DNA of 64,000 nucleotides, from NCBI RefSeq assembly GCF_013387485.1, contig NZ_JABBXB010000008.1:1-64000 (forward strand), read 5' to 3'. The DNA comes from Stenotrophomonas sp. SAM-B. Its GTDB lineage: Bacteria; Pseudomonadota; Gammaproteobacteria; Xanthomonadales; Xanthomonadaceae. Under the pieces are notes generated by a model that was not told the DNA's origin, searched no databases, and worked only from the letters and a program-made list of their open reading frames with translations. Of the stretch, positions 1-8,540 are shown piece after piece; the stretch's first letter is position 1; every line of letters begins with the position of its first letter. The position numbers were made by a program, and so were the translations under genes.

Positions 1-7
1 GGGGTGT

Positions 8-72
8 CGGGACCCGCTGCAAGTACGTCCATGTAAGCTCGTATGCCGCCATCCATGGCGGCATACGGTCCC
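8..72 (+). repeat. left arm of 65-bp inverted repeat
   Basis: This arm is the exact reverse complement of 479-543. It contains an internal hairpin at 41-66 with 12-bp arms (GTATGCCGCCAT / ATGGCGGCATAC). The two arms enclose 406 bases without a convincing gene. The hairpin-within-arm design resembles the REP/BIME-type extragenic repeats common in Stenotrophomonas. The specific repeat family is not identified. Confidence 0.85.
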
Positions 73-164
73 GCCACCCCACCCATGCCCACCCTTTGAC
101 AGTGGGCTGGTGCGTAAGGGAAAAGCGGACCCTGGCTCCGCGACTGCAGCAGTGACTGGGTTTG

Positions 165-420
165 TTTTGCCGTCCAGCTTCGTTATGTGGCGTTGCCGCT
201 CGGCTTCGTAGAGCAACACAGCGCCGCTCTGCTGTTGTGCTCTGCTGTTGTGCTTTGCTGCTCCTGCTTTGCTGCTCCGCACTTCTGCACTTATGTGCTG
301 CTTCGCCGTTTAGCTGTTTAGCTGCCCAGCACCGCCACTCTGATCCACTGGTTGGCACTGCAACTTAATCTGCTGCCTAGCGCTGCTACTCTGCGCTGCC
401 GCTCAGCTCCGCTTACTGGC
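165..420. other. CTGCT-rich low-complexity stretch
   Basis: The stretch is built from degenerate repeats of CTGCT, GCTGTT and TTGCTGC words, with strong strand bias (T/C/G rich, few A) up to about 290 and similar words beyond. It lies inside the 65-bp inverted repeat. Short open frames here encode low-complexity Cys/Leu/Ala peptides and are not accepted as genes. No function can be assigned. Confidence 0.5.
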
Positions 421-478
421 TTTTGATCTCAGCATGGCCACCAGCCAAGTGTCGGGGGGCGGGCACGTGCAGGCTGGA

Positions 479-543
479 GGGACCGTATGCCGCCATGGAT
501 GGCGGCATACGAGCTTACATGGACGTACTTGCAGCGGGTCCCG
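479..543 (-). repeat. right arm of 65-bp inverted repeat
   Basis: This arm is the exact reverse complement of 8-72, with the internal hairpin at 485-510. It ends about 50 bp from the stop codon of the DUF2236-type gene, so transcripts of that gene would run into it. Confidence 0.85.
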
Positions 544-593
544 GAAGCCTGTGCGTGCCCGACCCAACCAGCGGACACAGGGCATTTGCCGCT

Positions 594-1511
594 TCAAGGC
601 CAATCAGCGAGCACGCTGGCAGGAACGCCCATCCGGGTGCATGCCCGTGTCGCCAGGCCATCCTGCAGTGCACGCCGGAACAGTGGCGCCATGCCTTTCA
701 GCATCACCGCGGACGCCCGCGACTGCGCACGTTGCATCGGGGTGCGCTCGATCATCGCCGTCGCCCAGTCAGGCAACAACGCAGCGCCGGCACCGAGGAA
801 CAGCTCGCGCGAGAGGCCCGCCATCGGCACCGGCAGGCGGATGCCTGACAGCACCGCCAGCACCTCGCGCGAGCGCGCATCGAACATCAGGTGCGATTGC
901 TGCTGCGCGAAGTACGCGTCCACCTCCGCTTCCGACGCGGGCACATCGGCAGCCCCGAGCGCTTCGGCCACGCGCTTGTACTCGCGGTAATACTGATCGG
1001 CGATGGCGGCGGGCACGTCGCGGCAATAGCGCCGGCAGCCCTGCAGGAAACCGTAGGCCTCGGTCACGTGTACCCAGGTCAGCAAGGCGGGATCGTCGGC
1101 GGAATACGCGCGCCCGTCGGCGGTCTGCCCGCGCACCTGCGCGTGGATGCGCGCCACTTTGCTGATCAACGCCTCGACTTCCGCGGTCGGTGCGTAGGTG
1201 GTGCCGGCGACGAACGCGGTGGTGCGGCGCAGGCGGCCCACGAGGTCATCGCGGAAGTTCGAATGGTCGTACACGCCGGCCAGGGCGAGCGGATGCAGGG
1301 TCTGCAGCATCAGCGCGCACAGGCCGCCGGCGAGCATGCCGGGGAACTCCGAATGCACGCGCCAGGTGATGCTGTCCGGGCCGAACCAGCCTGGGTCGCC
1401 CAGCGGTTGGTCGTAATCGATCCCGCTCTGGCCGCGGGGAAAGGCACCCAATACCCAGCGGCGGATCGGGGCGGTGGCGGGACGGGCAAGCGAACGCAGC
1501 AGGGAAGACAT
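594..1511 (-). CDS. DUF2236 (MpaB/latex-oxygenase-like) family protein
   Basis: The 305-residue protein resembles the DUF2236 family. That family includes haem-dependent latex-clearing oxygenases and the fungal MpaB enzymes, so an oxidative role is possible but unproven. Family-like features are the early WFGPDSITWRVHSE segment, an HPLALAGVYDHSNFRDD stretch, a TTAFVAGTTY segment and LLTWVHVTE. Histidines in HPLA, DHS and WVH are candidate haem ligands. The start at 1511 was chosen because the protein then begins MSSLLRSLARPA, just before family-like sequence; an upstream extension to 1646 is Arg/His-rich and unlike a protein. No signal peptide is evident. The gene stands alone, with a repeat block downstream. 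Confidence 0.75.
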   Translation of the reverse strand: MSSLLRSLARPATAPIRRWVLGAFPRGQSGIDYDQPLGDPGWFGPDSITWRVHSEFPGMLAGGLCALMLQTLHPLALAGVYDHSNFRDDLVGRLRRTTAFVAGTTYAPTAEVEALISKVARIHAQVRGQTADGRAYSADDPALLTWVHVTEAYGFLQGCRRYCRDVPAAIADQYYREYKRVAEALGAADVPASEAEVDAYFAQQQSHLMFDARSREVLAVLSGIRLPVPMAGLSRELFLGAGAALLPDWATAMIERTPMQRAQSRASAVMLKGMAPLFRRALQDGLATRACTRMGVPASVLADWP

Positions 1512-1828
1512 CAACAGTACCGAGGCGGAGCGGACCGGCGTTTTGCGCGGATGCGTCAATTCTGCGTGATACCGGCGGGGCTGGCGAGGACGCTGCCGCC
1601 AGGGGGCTGCCCATTGTGCATGTGCAGCATGAACACCCCCACGCAACCCCTATTTACCCGGTGATTTACGTGCCGCAATGCGCAAATCCGCTGCGGGCTT
1701 CCCCATTCATGCAGGAATGACGCCGGATCTTTGCGCTTTGCCCATTGCCAAGCGCCGTGAAAGTGCTAGAACTGGACCTGCCACAACGTCGTCCAATGCG
1801 CTGCCGCACGTTCCAGAAGGAGCTCGTC
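1512..1828. other. intergenic region between divergent genes
   Basis: This 317-base gap holds the start regions of the DUF2236-type gene (minus) and the membrane protein gene (plus). The only clear element is a Shine-Dalgarno sequence, AGAAGGAG, at 1815-1822, which fixes the start at 1829. I see no RNA gene or repeat. Confidence 0.5.
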
Positions 1829-2443
1829 ATGATCGCTTTGTTCAAAGGTTTGGGTTTGCTGTTGCAGGACAACGAGCTGTACAACAGCCCGTTCGAAAAA
1901 CAGGTCGCGCATTGGCGTAACAAGAGTGAACAGCAGATCCGCGAGGAAGTCGCGGTGCTCGCCAAGGCCAAGGGCCAATGGCTGATGGCCTCGATCGTAG
2001 GCTGGCAGGCGTCCTCGCTGCTCATCCTCGGCCTGATCAGCAACTACCTGTGGAAGGATGACTTCCATATCACCTTCACCCGCGTGGTGATCGTGTTCGG
2101 TTCGTGGGTCTCGATCCTGTTCGTGATCTGGTTCATGGCCAACATGTTCGATCACACCGCCGGCTTCGAGCGCTGGATGAAGGCCTTCAACAGCCGCGCC
2201 CGGATCACCTCCGATGCCGATACGGTGGAGTGCGTGGCCGAAGCACTGGACATGGCCCAGCACTACCCGGAAGTCCTGGATTACAAGCAGGCGGTGAGCG
2301 CGAAGCGCGAGCTGCGCCACGAGGACATCCGCATCATGCGCGAGATCGGCCGGATGAAGCAGCACACCGAACTGGTCGGCCAGCTCAACCATGTCGGCGA
2401 GCAGCCCAACGGCACCAACCTGCATCTGCAGCCCGCGTTCTGA
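1829..2443 (+). CDS. inner-membrane protein of unknown function
   Basis: The protein has 204 residues with two strongly hydrophobic segments at about 52-72 and 84-105. A basic and charged N-terminal half comes first, and a C-terminal cytosolic-type domain of about 95 residues rich in charged helix follows. The start is set by the strong Shine-Dalgarno AGAAGGAG seven bases upstream of the ATG. An upstream in-frame ATG at 1745 would add a poor-quality extension. I do not recognise the family. The gene is monocistronic and ends just before a strong bidirectional-looking hairpin shared with the convergent lipoprotein gene. Confidence 0.75.
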   Translation: MIALFKGLGLLLQDNELYNSPFEKQVAHWRNKSEQQIREEVAVLAKAKGQWLMASIVGWQASSLLILGLISNYLWKDDFHITFTRVVIVFGSWVSILFVIWFMANMFDHTAGFERWMKAFNSRARITSDADTVECVAEALDMAQHYPEVLDYKQAVSAKRELRHEDIRIMREIGRMKQHTELVGQLNHVGEQPNGTNLHLQPAF

Positions 2444-2470
2444 CCCTACTGCAAAGCGGGGGGAGCCACG

Positions 2471-2507
2471 ATGCCACCGTGATCACTCACGGTGGCATTG
2501 TTCTTTC
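2471..2507 (+). terminator. rho-independent terminator between convergent genes
   Basis: A 12-bp perfect stem (ATGCCACCGTGA / TCACGGTGGCAT) with a TCAC loop spans 2471-2498 and is followed by TGTTCTTTCT. It terminates the membrane protein gene. The 3' end of the convergent minus-strand lipoprotein gene overlaps the hairpin. Confidence 0.8.
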
Positions 2508-2827
2508 TGGACCGCGCTGACGCAGTGCTGGAAGCCAGCCGGCAAGCCCGCCATCTGCTCGGTCTCGCCGACCGCCACGGCCAGCCGGTGCAGCGGCGGG
2601 TAGGCACAGTCCTTGTCCTTGGCGCAGCGCGCATCCAGCACCAGGTAATGGCATTGGCCGCTGCTGCTGGCGATGCAGGCGAAGCTGGCCACGCCGTTGT
2701 CCACGGTGGTCCTGCTGTGCAGCGTATCCACGCCATTGGCGCGGATGCGGGTGACGGAGGTGTTGCTCGATTGCTGGCAGGCGGCCAGCATCACGACGCA
2801 GAGACTGGCGGCAACGGCAATACGCAT
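2483..2827 (-). CDS. small putative lipoprotein
   Basis: The protein has 114 residues. The N-terminus MRIAVAASLCVVMLAAC is a type II signal peptide with lipobox LAAC, so the mature protein is expected to be a lipid-anchored envelope protein of about 97 residues. The mature part has several further cysteines (ACIASSSGQC, DARCAKDKDC, FQHC, EQC), which suggests disulfides in the periplasm. No family is recognised. It lies 22 bp downstream of the LytTR regulator on the same strand, so it may be co-transcribed with that two-component system. Confidence 0.65.
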   Translation of the reverse strand: MRIAVAASLCVVMLAACQQSSNTSVTRIRANGVDTLHSRTTVDNGVASFACIASSSGQCHYLVLDARCAKDKDCAYPPLHRLAVAVGETEQMAGLPAGFQHCVSAVQKEQCHRE

Positions 2828-2849
2828 GGCAGGCTCCAGAAAAAGGCGG

Positions 2850-3623
2850 TTACATCCCGCGGAACAGACTCATGAAGGGCTGGCTGACGTTGAGCACTTC
2901 GGTCCGGTGCTTCAAGCGCAGCTGACCGCGGCCGGTGTCATCGCGGGTGACCGCGGCGACCGCTTTCATGTTCACGATAGTGGAGCGGTGGATCTGGCGG
3001 AAACGCTGCGGATCGAGCGCGTCGAGCAGTTCGCGCAACGAGGTGCGCAGCAGGCTTTCACCCTGTTCGGTGACCACGGTGGTGTATTTGCTGTCGGCCC
3101 GGAAGTAGATCACGTCTTCCAGCATGATCAGCTGCGTGTCGCGCCCGTTACTGGCCGTGATCCAGGCCAGCGGCGGGGTGCTCGATGCGGCGGCGGGCTG
3201 CTGGCCGAGGCGCTGCAGCAGCTGCTCGAGCGTGCCACTGTCAGGGCGGCCCAGCTGCATGCGCGCCAGGATGCGCTCGCGCGTGGCCAGCAGGCGCTCA
3301 TCGCTGACCGGCTTGAGCAGGTAATCGATCGCGCCCTGTTCGAACGCGTCGATGGCGTACTGGTCGTAGGCGGTGACGAACACTACTTGGGTACGCGGGC
3401 TGATCTCCGGCAGCGCGCGGGCCACTTCGATGCCGGTGATACCGGGCATGCGGATGTCGAGCAGGGCCAGGTCCGGCTTCAGCTCGGCCAGGCGCTCCAG
3501 CGCGCTGGCACCGTCCTCGCATTCGGCCACCAGTCGCAGTTCCGGCCACAGACGCTGCAGCTGGGCGACCAGCGACTGCCGCAGCAGGTCTTCGTCTTCG
3601 GCAATGAGCGCATCAAGCTGCAT
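2850..3623 (-). CDS. LytTR-family response regulator
   Basis: The 257-residue regulator has two domains. The N-terminal receiver domain (about 1-120) carries the acidic pair E9-D10, the phospho-acceptor D56 in ALLDIRMPG, a T in VFVTAYD and the conserved Lys in YLLKP. The C-terminal LytTR DNA-binding domain (about 155-255) includes IYFRADSKYTTV and FRQIHRSTIVNM. The start is MQLDALIAEDED at 3623, which overlaps the end of the upstream kinase gene by 11 bases, so translation is probably coupled. Kinase and regulator form a LytS/LytR (AlgZ/AlgR-like) two-component pair. Target genes are not visible here; the downstream lipoprotein is one candidate. Confidence 0.93.
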   Translation of the reverse strand: MQLDALIAEDEDLLRQSLVAQLQRLWPELRLVAECEDGASALERLAELKPDLALLDIRMPGITGIEVARALPEISPRTQVVFVTAYDQYAIDAFEQGAIDYLLKPVSDERLLATRERILARMQLGRPDSGTLEQLLQRLGQQPAAASSTPPLAWITASNGRDTQLIMLEDVIYFRADSKYTTVVTEQGESLLRTSLRELLDALDPQRFRQIHRSTIVNMKAVAAVTRDDTGRGQLRLKHRTEVLNVSQPFMSLFRGM

Positions 3624-4872
3624 GGATCGCCTCACGGGCATCGCGCGGCAGGGTGATCGTCGCCGCCACGCCGCTGGGGAAATTGGACACGATCGCCACG
3701 CCGGCGCGTTCACCGCAGGTCAGGCGCAGTCGTTCGCGCAGGTTCTTCAGGCCGATGCCGGAACCACTGGTGCCTTGGCCGAAGCCGAGGCCATCGTCGG
3801 CCACGGTGAGGGTGACATGGTCCTCGAAGGCGCGCGCGATGATCCACACCGTGCCGCCGCCGGGCTTGGGCTCCAGACCGTGCTTGATCGCGTTCTCGAC
3901 CAGGGTCTGTAGTGCCATCGAGGGCAGTGCCAGCCCGAGCAGCGCCGGCGGCACGTCCACCTGCAGGGCCAGGCGCGCCCCCATGCGGATCTTTAGGATC
4001 TCCAGGTAGGCCTGGGTGCGCTCCAGCTCCACGCCCAGGGTCGACATCGATTCCTCCACGCTGGGCAGCGAGCTGCGCAGGTACTGGATCAGGTGCCCGA
4101 GCATCTGGTCGGCGCGGGGCGGATCGGTGCGGGTCAGCACCTGCGCGTTGGCCAGCGTGTTGTAGAGGAAGTGCGGCTCGACCTGGGCATGCAGCAGGTT
4201 GAGCTTGGCGACGGACAGCTCCTTCTCGGTGGCGGTCTGCTCGGCAGCGGCCTGCTCGTCGCGGCGCTGTTCGGCGACGCGACGGGTGATCGCGCGGCTG
4301 ACGGCCTCGGCATTTTCATGATTGCTGCCTTCGTCGACCGCGAGCAGGTCCGCCCAGACCCCGGCATCGGGTTCGAACAACAGCGTGACGCTGCTGGTGC
4401 CCTGCCCCGGGGTGACCGTGGCGAGCACGCTGTTGCGCCGGATCGCCACGCGCGCGGGCAGATTCCAGCGCGATGGCGGGCGGCCGTTGTAGGCGTCCAC
4501 GCGGCGCACGTACGCACGCACCTGCAGGCTGCCGGGCGCGCTTTCGATGTCCTCCACGCGGGGCAGCTCGGCGATGGCCGCTTCGAGCAGGGCGAACGCC
4601 GGGCCGGCATCCATCGGCAGCTCGATCTGGCGGCGCTGGCGGCTGGACAGCGTGGTGGCATCCAGCCGCCCGGCGACCAGCCAGACCCGGCGGATATGGG
4701 TGATGCAGCTGCCCACCGCCGTCACCATCACGAACAGGGCCAGCAGGCCGAAGACCCAGCCGGGACCATCGTTCATGCCGCTGAAGATGCCACTCCAGAC
4801 GAATCCCGCCACCACGATGGCGGCGGCCCAGGCCAACAGGATGCGGAGGATCAGAGCGAGGCTGGCGAACAC
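3613..4872 (-). CDS. LytS/AlgZ-type sensor histidine kinase
   Basis: The protein has about 419 residues from a GTG start. Two hydrophobic segments near the N-terminus (about residues 4-30 and 38-60) form the membrane sensor. A variable linker follows, then the His_kinase domain with the phospho-acceptor motif EPHFLYNTLAN, then a HATPase_c domain with N box LVENAIKHGL, G1 box DDGLGFG and a GIGLKNLRERL G2 segment. The frame is open to an ATG at 5025, but that extension runs through a SMAG repeat, so the internal GTG at 4872 is the more likely start. The kinase phosphorylates the overlapping downstream LytTR regulator. The signal it senses is unknown. Confidence 0.9.
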   Translation of the reverse strand: MFASLALILRILLAWAAAIVVAGFVWSGIFSGMNDGPGWVFGLLALFVMVTAVGSCITHIRRVWLVAGRLDATTLSSRQRRQIELPMDAGPAFALLEAAIAELPRVEDIESAPGSLQVRAYVRRVDAYNGRPPSRWNLPARVAIRRNSVLATVTPGQGTSSVTLLFEPDAGVWADLLAVDEGSNHENAEAVSRAITRRVAEQRRDEQAAAEQTATEKELSVAKLNLLHAQVEPHFLYNTLANAQVLTRTDPPRADQMLGHLIQYLRSSLPSVEESMSTLGVELERTQAYLEILKIRMGARLALQVDVPPALLGLALPSMALQTLVENAIKHGLEPKPGGGTVWIIARAFEDHVTLTVADDGLGFGQGTSGSGIGLKNLRERLRLTCGERAGVAIVSNFPSGVAATITLPRDAREAIHAA

Positions 4873-4970
4873 GGCGGCGTCATCACATAGGGAGTGAGGC
4901 GAGCATAGCCCTGCCGGCAGCGGGAACAAGCGGCATGCGACGAAGGCGGGGTTTGGTGGGACGAAGCGGT

Positions 4971-5038
4971 GTAGAGCCACCCCATGGGTGGCTGGTTTTC
5001 GTTCCGGGACCGCGAAGCCACGCATGGCGTGGCTCTAC
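4971..5038. repeat. SMAG-type REP pair (GTAG-headed, inverted)
   Basis: Two 23-bp GTAG-headed palindromic units face each other: 4971-4993 (GTAGAGCCAC... GGGTGGCT) and 5016-5038 (AGCCACGC ... GTGGCTCTAC). GTAG-headed stem-loops, singly or as inverted dimers, are the hallmark of the Stenotrophomonas SMAG REP family. The pair sits between the kinase gene and the M28 peptidase gene. A further palindrome at 5046-5067 follows. Confidence 0.85.
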
Positions 5039-5045
5039 AGCGGGG

Positions 5046-5067
5046 TCCGGCCGGCGTGCCGGCCGGA
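5046..5067 (-). terminator. GC-rich hairpin downstream of the M28 peptidase gene
   Basis: A perfect 10-bp stem (TCCGGCCGGC / GCCGGCCGGA) with a two-base centre lies 8 bases past the stop codon of the peptidase gene. There is no T tract, so it may be an mRNA 3'-end stabiliser or part of the REP block and not a true terminator. Confidence 0.4.
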
Positions 5068-5074
5068 CGCGGTC

Positions 5075-6736
5075 TTATTTCCGCTCGGCGGCGCTGGCAT
5101 CGCGCGGGGCGCGGAACTGGGAGTCGGTGCTCCAGTTCGGCCAGGCACGCGAGTTGGCCAACTGGTTGCCCAGCGTGTACAGCACTTCCAGATCGCGCGA
5201 GGCGCCGGCGAAGGTCCAGTCCGGCTGCCACTCGTCGCCCTGCTGGTGGTAGCGCTTGGCGGTGTAGTCATCGGAGGCCGCCTTGCCGGCCGCGACGCCA
5301 CCCTCCACCCAGTCCTGGCCGGCCGAGTACGACACCGCCGGCACGCCGCGCTTGGCGAACGGGAAGTGATCGGAGCGGAAGAACAGGCCGGCTTCCGGCT
5401 TGGGATCCGGGGTGTAGCGGATGTCCCAGCCCTTGGCGACGTCCTTGAGCTGGTCCAGCAGTTCCAGCTTGGCCGAGCCGTAGATGCCGAAATCACGCGA
5501 CGGGCTGAAGGGCGCCATGCCGTCCATGTTGATCAGCGCCACGGTCTTGCCCAGCGGGTACAGCGGGTGGCTGGCGTAGTACTCCGAGCCCAGCAGCCCC
5601 TTTTCCTCGGCGGTGACGGCCAGGAACAGCACCGAACGTTCCGGTCGCTTGGCCTTGGCGAAGCCGCGGGCCAGCTCGACCAGCGAGGCAGTGCCACTGG
5701 CGTTGTCCAGCGCGCCGTTGAAGATGGTGTCACCGTTCGCGTCCGGCTTGCCGACGCCGATGTGATCCCAGTGCGCGCTGTAGATCACGGTCTCGTCCGG
5801 ATGCTTGCTGCCTTCCAGGCGCGCGGCCACGTTGTGCGAGGTGATCACCTCGGTCTTGACCGCGTACTTGGCCGAGAAGGTCTCGCCCTTCAGCTCGACC
5901 GGCTTGAAGTCACGGGTCTGCGCCTGCTTCTTGAGCGCCTCGAAATCCAGGCCCGAGCGCTTGAACAGTTCCACCGCCAGATCGCGCTGGATCCAGCCTT
6001 CCAGCAGCGGATGCGCTTCGGCCGGATTGTCGCGGACCACGTCGAACATGGTGTTGGTATTGGAACCGGCCACGGTGGCCCAGCCGTAAGAGGCGGGTGC
6101 GGTTTCGTGCACGATCAGCACGCCGAGGGCACCCTGGCGCGCGCCTTCTTCGTACTTGTAGGTCCAGCGACCGTAGTAGGTCATGCCCTTGCCGTCGAAG
6201 TCGCCCTGGCCGGTCTCGAAGTCCGGGTCGTTGATCAGCACGACGGCGATCTTGCCCTTCAGATCGACGCCCTTGAAGTCGTCCCAGTTGCGCTCACCGG
6301 CCTTGACGCCGTAGCCGAGGAAGACCAGCGGGGCGTTCTTGATGTCGACTTCGCTGGCACCGTTCATCGCGGCGCGCACGGCGATTTCCTTGCCCTGGCT
6401 CAGCGTCTGCGGCTTGCCCTTGCTGCTCAGCGACAGGCTCGGGGTGCCGACGATATCGCCCTTGAGCAGCGGCACGGCCTGGGTCCACAGGCGCTTGCCG
6501 TCCTTGAGGTCGCCGCCCGGCTGCAGGCCGGCCGCCGCGAACTGCCTGCTCAGGAAGGCGATGGTCTTTTCTTCACCGGCCGTGGCCGGCGAGCGGCCCT
6601 CGTAGGCATCCGAGGCCAGTTCCTTGACGTCGGCGGAGATCCGCGCGCCATCGAATTTGGGGGTGGCGGCCATCAAGGCCGACGACACCGACAACGCCAA
6701 CAGGCTGATTACCACACGCTTCACGCTGCACCTCAT
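5075..6736 (-). CDS. secreted M28-family zinc aminopeptidase with PA insert
   Basis: The protein has 553 residues with a signal peptide (about 1-23, ending ALMAATP). A protease-associated-type segment spans about 130-260. The M28 catalytic domain has its di-zinc ligands in SAHWDHIG (H322, D324), the bridging Asp in GALDNASG (D344), the catalytic glutamates in TAEEKGLLGS (E377-E378), the Asp in NMDG and a late His in FFRSDHFPF. All expected metal ligands are visible, so the enzyme is probably active and cleaves N-terminal residues from peptides in the periplasm or outside the cell. It is monocistronic, with the SMAG block downstream. Confidence 0.93.
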   Translation of the reverse strand: MRCSVKRVVISLLALSVSSALMAATPKFDGARISADVKELASDAYEGRSPATAGEEKTIAFLSRQFAAAGLQPGGDLKDGKRLWTQAVPLLKGDIVGTPSLSLSSKGKPQTLSQGKEIAVRAAMNGASEVDIKNAPLVFLGYGVKAGERNWDDFKGVDLKGKIAVVLINDPDFETGQGDFDGKGMTYYGRWTYKYEEGARQGALGVLIVHETAPASYGWATVAGSNTNTMFDVVRDNPAEAHPLLEGWIQRDLAVELFKRSGLDFEALKKQAQTRDFKPVELKGETFSAKYAVKTEVITSHNVAARLEGSKHPDETVIYSAHWDHIGVGKPDANGDTIFNGALDNASGTASLVELARGFAKAKRPERSVLFLAVTAEEKGLLGSEYYASHPLYPLGKTVALINMDGMAPFSPSRDFGIYGSAKLELLDQLKDVAKGWDIRYTPDPKPEAGLFFRSDHFPFAKRGVPAVSYSAGQDWVEGGVAAGKAASDDYTAKRYHQQGDEWQPDWTFAGASRDLEVLYTLGNQLANSRAWPNWSTDSQFRAPRDASAAERK

Positions 6737-6793
6737 GACTGACCGACAATCGCCCGAGTGTAGGCCAGAGCCGCCGCCCGGTGCAGTGCCGGT

Positions 6794-8047
6794 CTACACA
6801 GCCGCCGCGCGTGCCAACAGCAGCGCCTTCTCACGCGCGTTGGCGGTCAGCGTGGCCGCGCGGACAAAGGCGGCGCGAGCTTCGGCGCTGCGACCCAGCT
6901 GGGCAAGGAGGTCGCCCTGGACCGCGGCCAGCGGCGCGTAGTCGCGCAGCCGTGCGTCGCCAGCGAGCGCATCGACCAGGGGCCAGGCCGCGGCCGCACC
7001 CTCCGCGCGCGACAGGGCGACCGCATGGTTCAAGGCGATCACCGGCGACGGCTGGCGCTGGGCCAGGCGCGCATAGAGCGCCGTCATCCGCGCCCAATCG
7101 GTGTCTTCGGCACGGCGCGCGCGCGCATGGCACTCGGCGATGGCCGCCTGCAGGACGTAAGGATCCTCGCTGCCCCCCAGTGCCACCGCCTGCTGCAGCG
7201 CCGCCTGTCCACGGCCGATCTGCAGCCAGTCCCAGCGCGCGCGGTCCTGCTCGGGCAGCAGGATCGGCGTGCCGGTGGCATCCGTGCGCGCGGCGGTGCG
7301 CGAGGCCTGCAGTTCCATCAGGGCGAGCAACCCCTGCACCTGCGGCCAGGTCGGCAAACGACTGGCCAGCACGCGGCCCAGCCGCAGCGCTTCATCGCAC
7401 AGCGCCGGACGCATCCAGTCATCGCCGGCACTCGCGGCGTAGCCTTCGTTGAAGATGAGATAGACCACCTCCAGCACCGACGCCAACCGCTCCGGCAACG
7501 CCGCCTGGCGCGGCACTTCGAACGGCACCTGCTTCTGCGCCAGCGTGCGTTTGGCGCGCACGATGCGCTGGGCGATGGTCGGCTCGGGTGCGAGGAAGGC
7601 CCGTGCGATCTCGTCGGTGGTCAGCCCGCCCAGCAGGCGCAGGGTGAGTGCCACCCGCGCGTCGGCCGCCAGTACCGGATGACAGGCCACGAACATCAGC
7701 CGCAGCAGGTCATCGCCGATGTCGTCTTCCAGCGCGTCGCTGTCATCCGGCGCAGGCAACGGCAGCGGCTCCAGTTCACTGCCGTACTGCGCGTGCTGCC
7801 CGGCGACGCGCTGGTGCTGGCGCAGCACATCGATGGCGCGGTTGCGCGCGGTGGTCATCAGCCACGCTCCGGGATTGTCCGGTACGCCCTGGCTGGGCCA
7901 GCGCTCCAGCGCGGCCAGCCAGGTGTCCTGGACCAGCTCTTCGGCACGGCCGACATCGCCACCGAGCAGGCGGGTCAGGCGGGCGGTCAGCACTGGCGCC
8001 TCCATGCGCCAGATCGTGTCCAGTCGTTGCGTCAGTGCCGTGTCCAT
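6794..8047 (-). CDS. ECF sigma factor of the ECF42 type with C-terminal TPR-like extension
   Basis: The protein has 417 residues. Sigma region 2 (about 12-80) contains EELVQDTWLAALERW and PGAWLMTTARNRAIDVLR. Region 4 (about 120-175) contains LTLRLLGGLTTDEIARAFLAPEPTIAQRIVRAKR. A long helical C-terminal half (DUF6596/TPR-like) includes VVYLIFNEGY and ALNHAVALSRAEG. This architecture next to DGPF/YCII-domain and VOC proteins defines the ECF42 group, which has no classical anti-sigma factor; the C-terminal extension is thought to be needed for activity. The start MDTALTQRLDTIW at 8047 was chosen over an upstream ATG that overlaps the VOC gene. It is the last gene of a minus-strand operon starting at 9411. 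Confidence 0.93.
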   Translation of the reverse strand: MDTALTQRLDTIWRMEAPVLTARLTRLLGGDVGRAEELVQDTWLAALERWPSQGVPDNPGAWLMTTARNRAIDVLRQHQRVAGQHAQYGSELEPLPLPAPDDSDALEDDIGDDLLRLMFVACHPVLAADARVALTLRLLGGLTTDEIARAFLAPEPTIAQRIVRAKRTLAQKQVPFEVPRQAALPERLASVLEVVYLIFNEGYAASAGDDWMRPALCDEALRLGRVLASRLPTWPQVQGLLALMELQASRTAARTDATGTPILLPEQDRARWDWLQIGRGQAALQQAVALGGSEDPYVLQAAIAECHARARRAEDTDWARMTALYARLAQRQPSPVIALNHAVALSRAEGAAAAWPLVDALAGDARLRDYAPLAAVQGDLLAQLGRSAEARAAFVRAATLTANAREKALLLARAAAV

Positions 8048-8102
8048 GCGGCCGATCAAAGCACCGGTGCGGCCGGGGCACAAGCCGCACCGCGCCGTGC
8101 CA

Positions 8103-8513
8103 TCATCCCGGTTCGCCGTCCATGTGTGCGATTTCCCACAGATGGCCATCCAGGTCCTGGAAGCCGCGCTGGTACATGAAGCCGTAATCGCGCGCCGGCT
8201 GCGGTTCGCGGGCACCCGCCTTCAGCGCAGTGTCCACCAGCGCATCGACTGCCTTGCGGCTCTCGGCCGACAGGCAGGTGATCACCTCGGTCTGCCGCCG
8301 CGCATCGCTGATCGGCTGGGTCGTGAACTGGGCGAAGAAGGACTCCACCAGCAGCATCACGAAGATGCTGTCGCTGATGATCATGCAGGCCGCGTTCTCA
8401 TCGGTGAAGGTCGGGTTGAAGCTGTAGCCGAGCGCGGCGAAGAACGCCTTGGAGGCCTCCAGGTCGCGCACCGGGAGATTGACGAAGATCATCTGTTGCG
8501 TCGCGTTGGACAT
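8103..8513 (-). CDS. VOC (glyoxalase/bleomycin-resistance) family protein
   Basis: The 136-residue protein begins MSNATQQMIFVNLPVRDLEASKAFF, a typical VOC opening, and ends with a GFMYQRGFQDLDGHLWEI segment that supplies the usual C-terminal His and Glu metal ligands. This superfamily includes metal-dependent lyases, dioxygenases and antibiotic-binding proteins. The substrate here is unknown. It lies in the operon of the ECF42 sigma factor, 55 bases upstream of it. Confidence 0.85.
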   Translation of the reverse strand: MSNATQQMIFVNLPVRDLEASKAFFAALGYSFNPTFTDENAACMIISDSIFVMLLVESFFAQFTTQPISDARRQTEVITCLSAESRKAVDALVDTALKAGAREPQPARDYGFMYQRGFQDLDGHLWEIAHMDGEPG

Positions 8514-8540
8514 GCGTGCGTTTCCTGTTGGACGTAGGGA

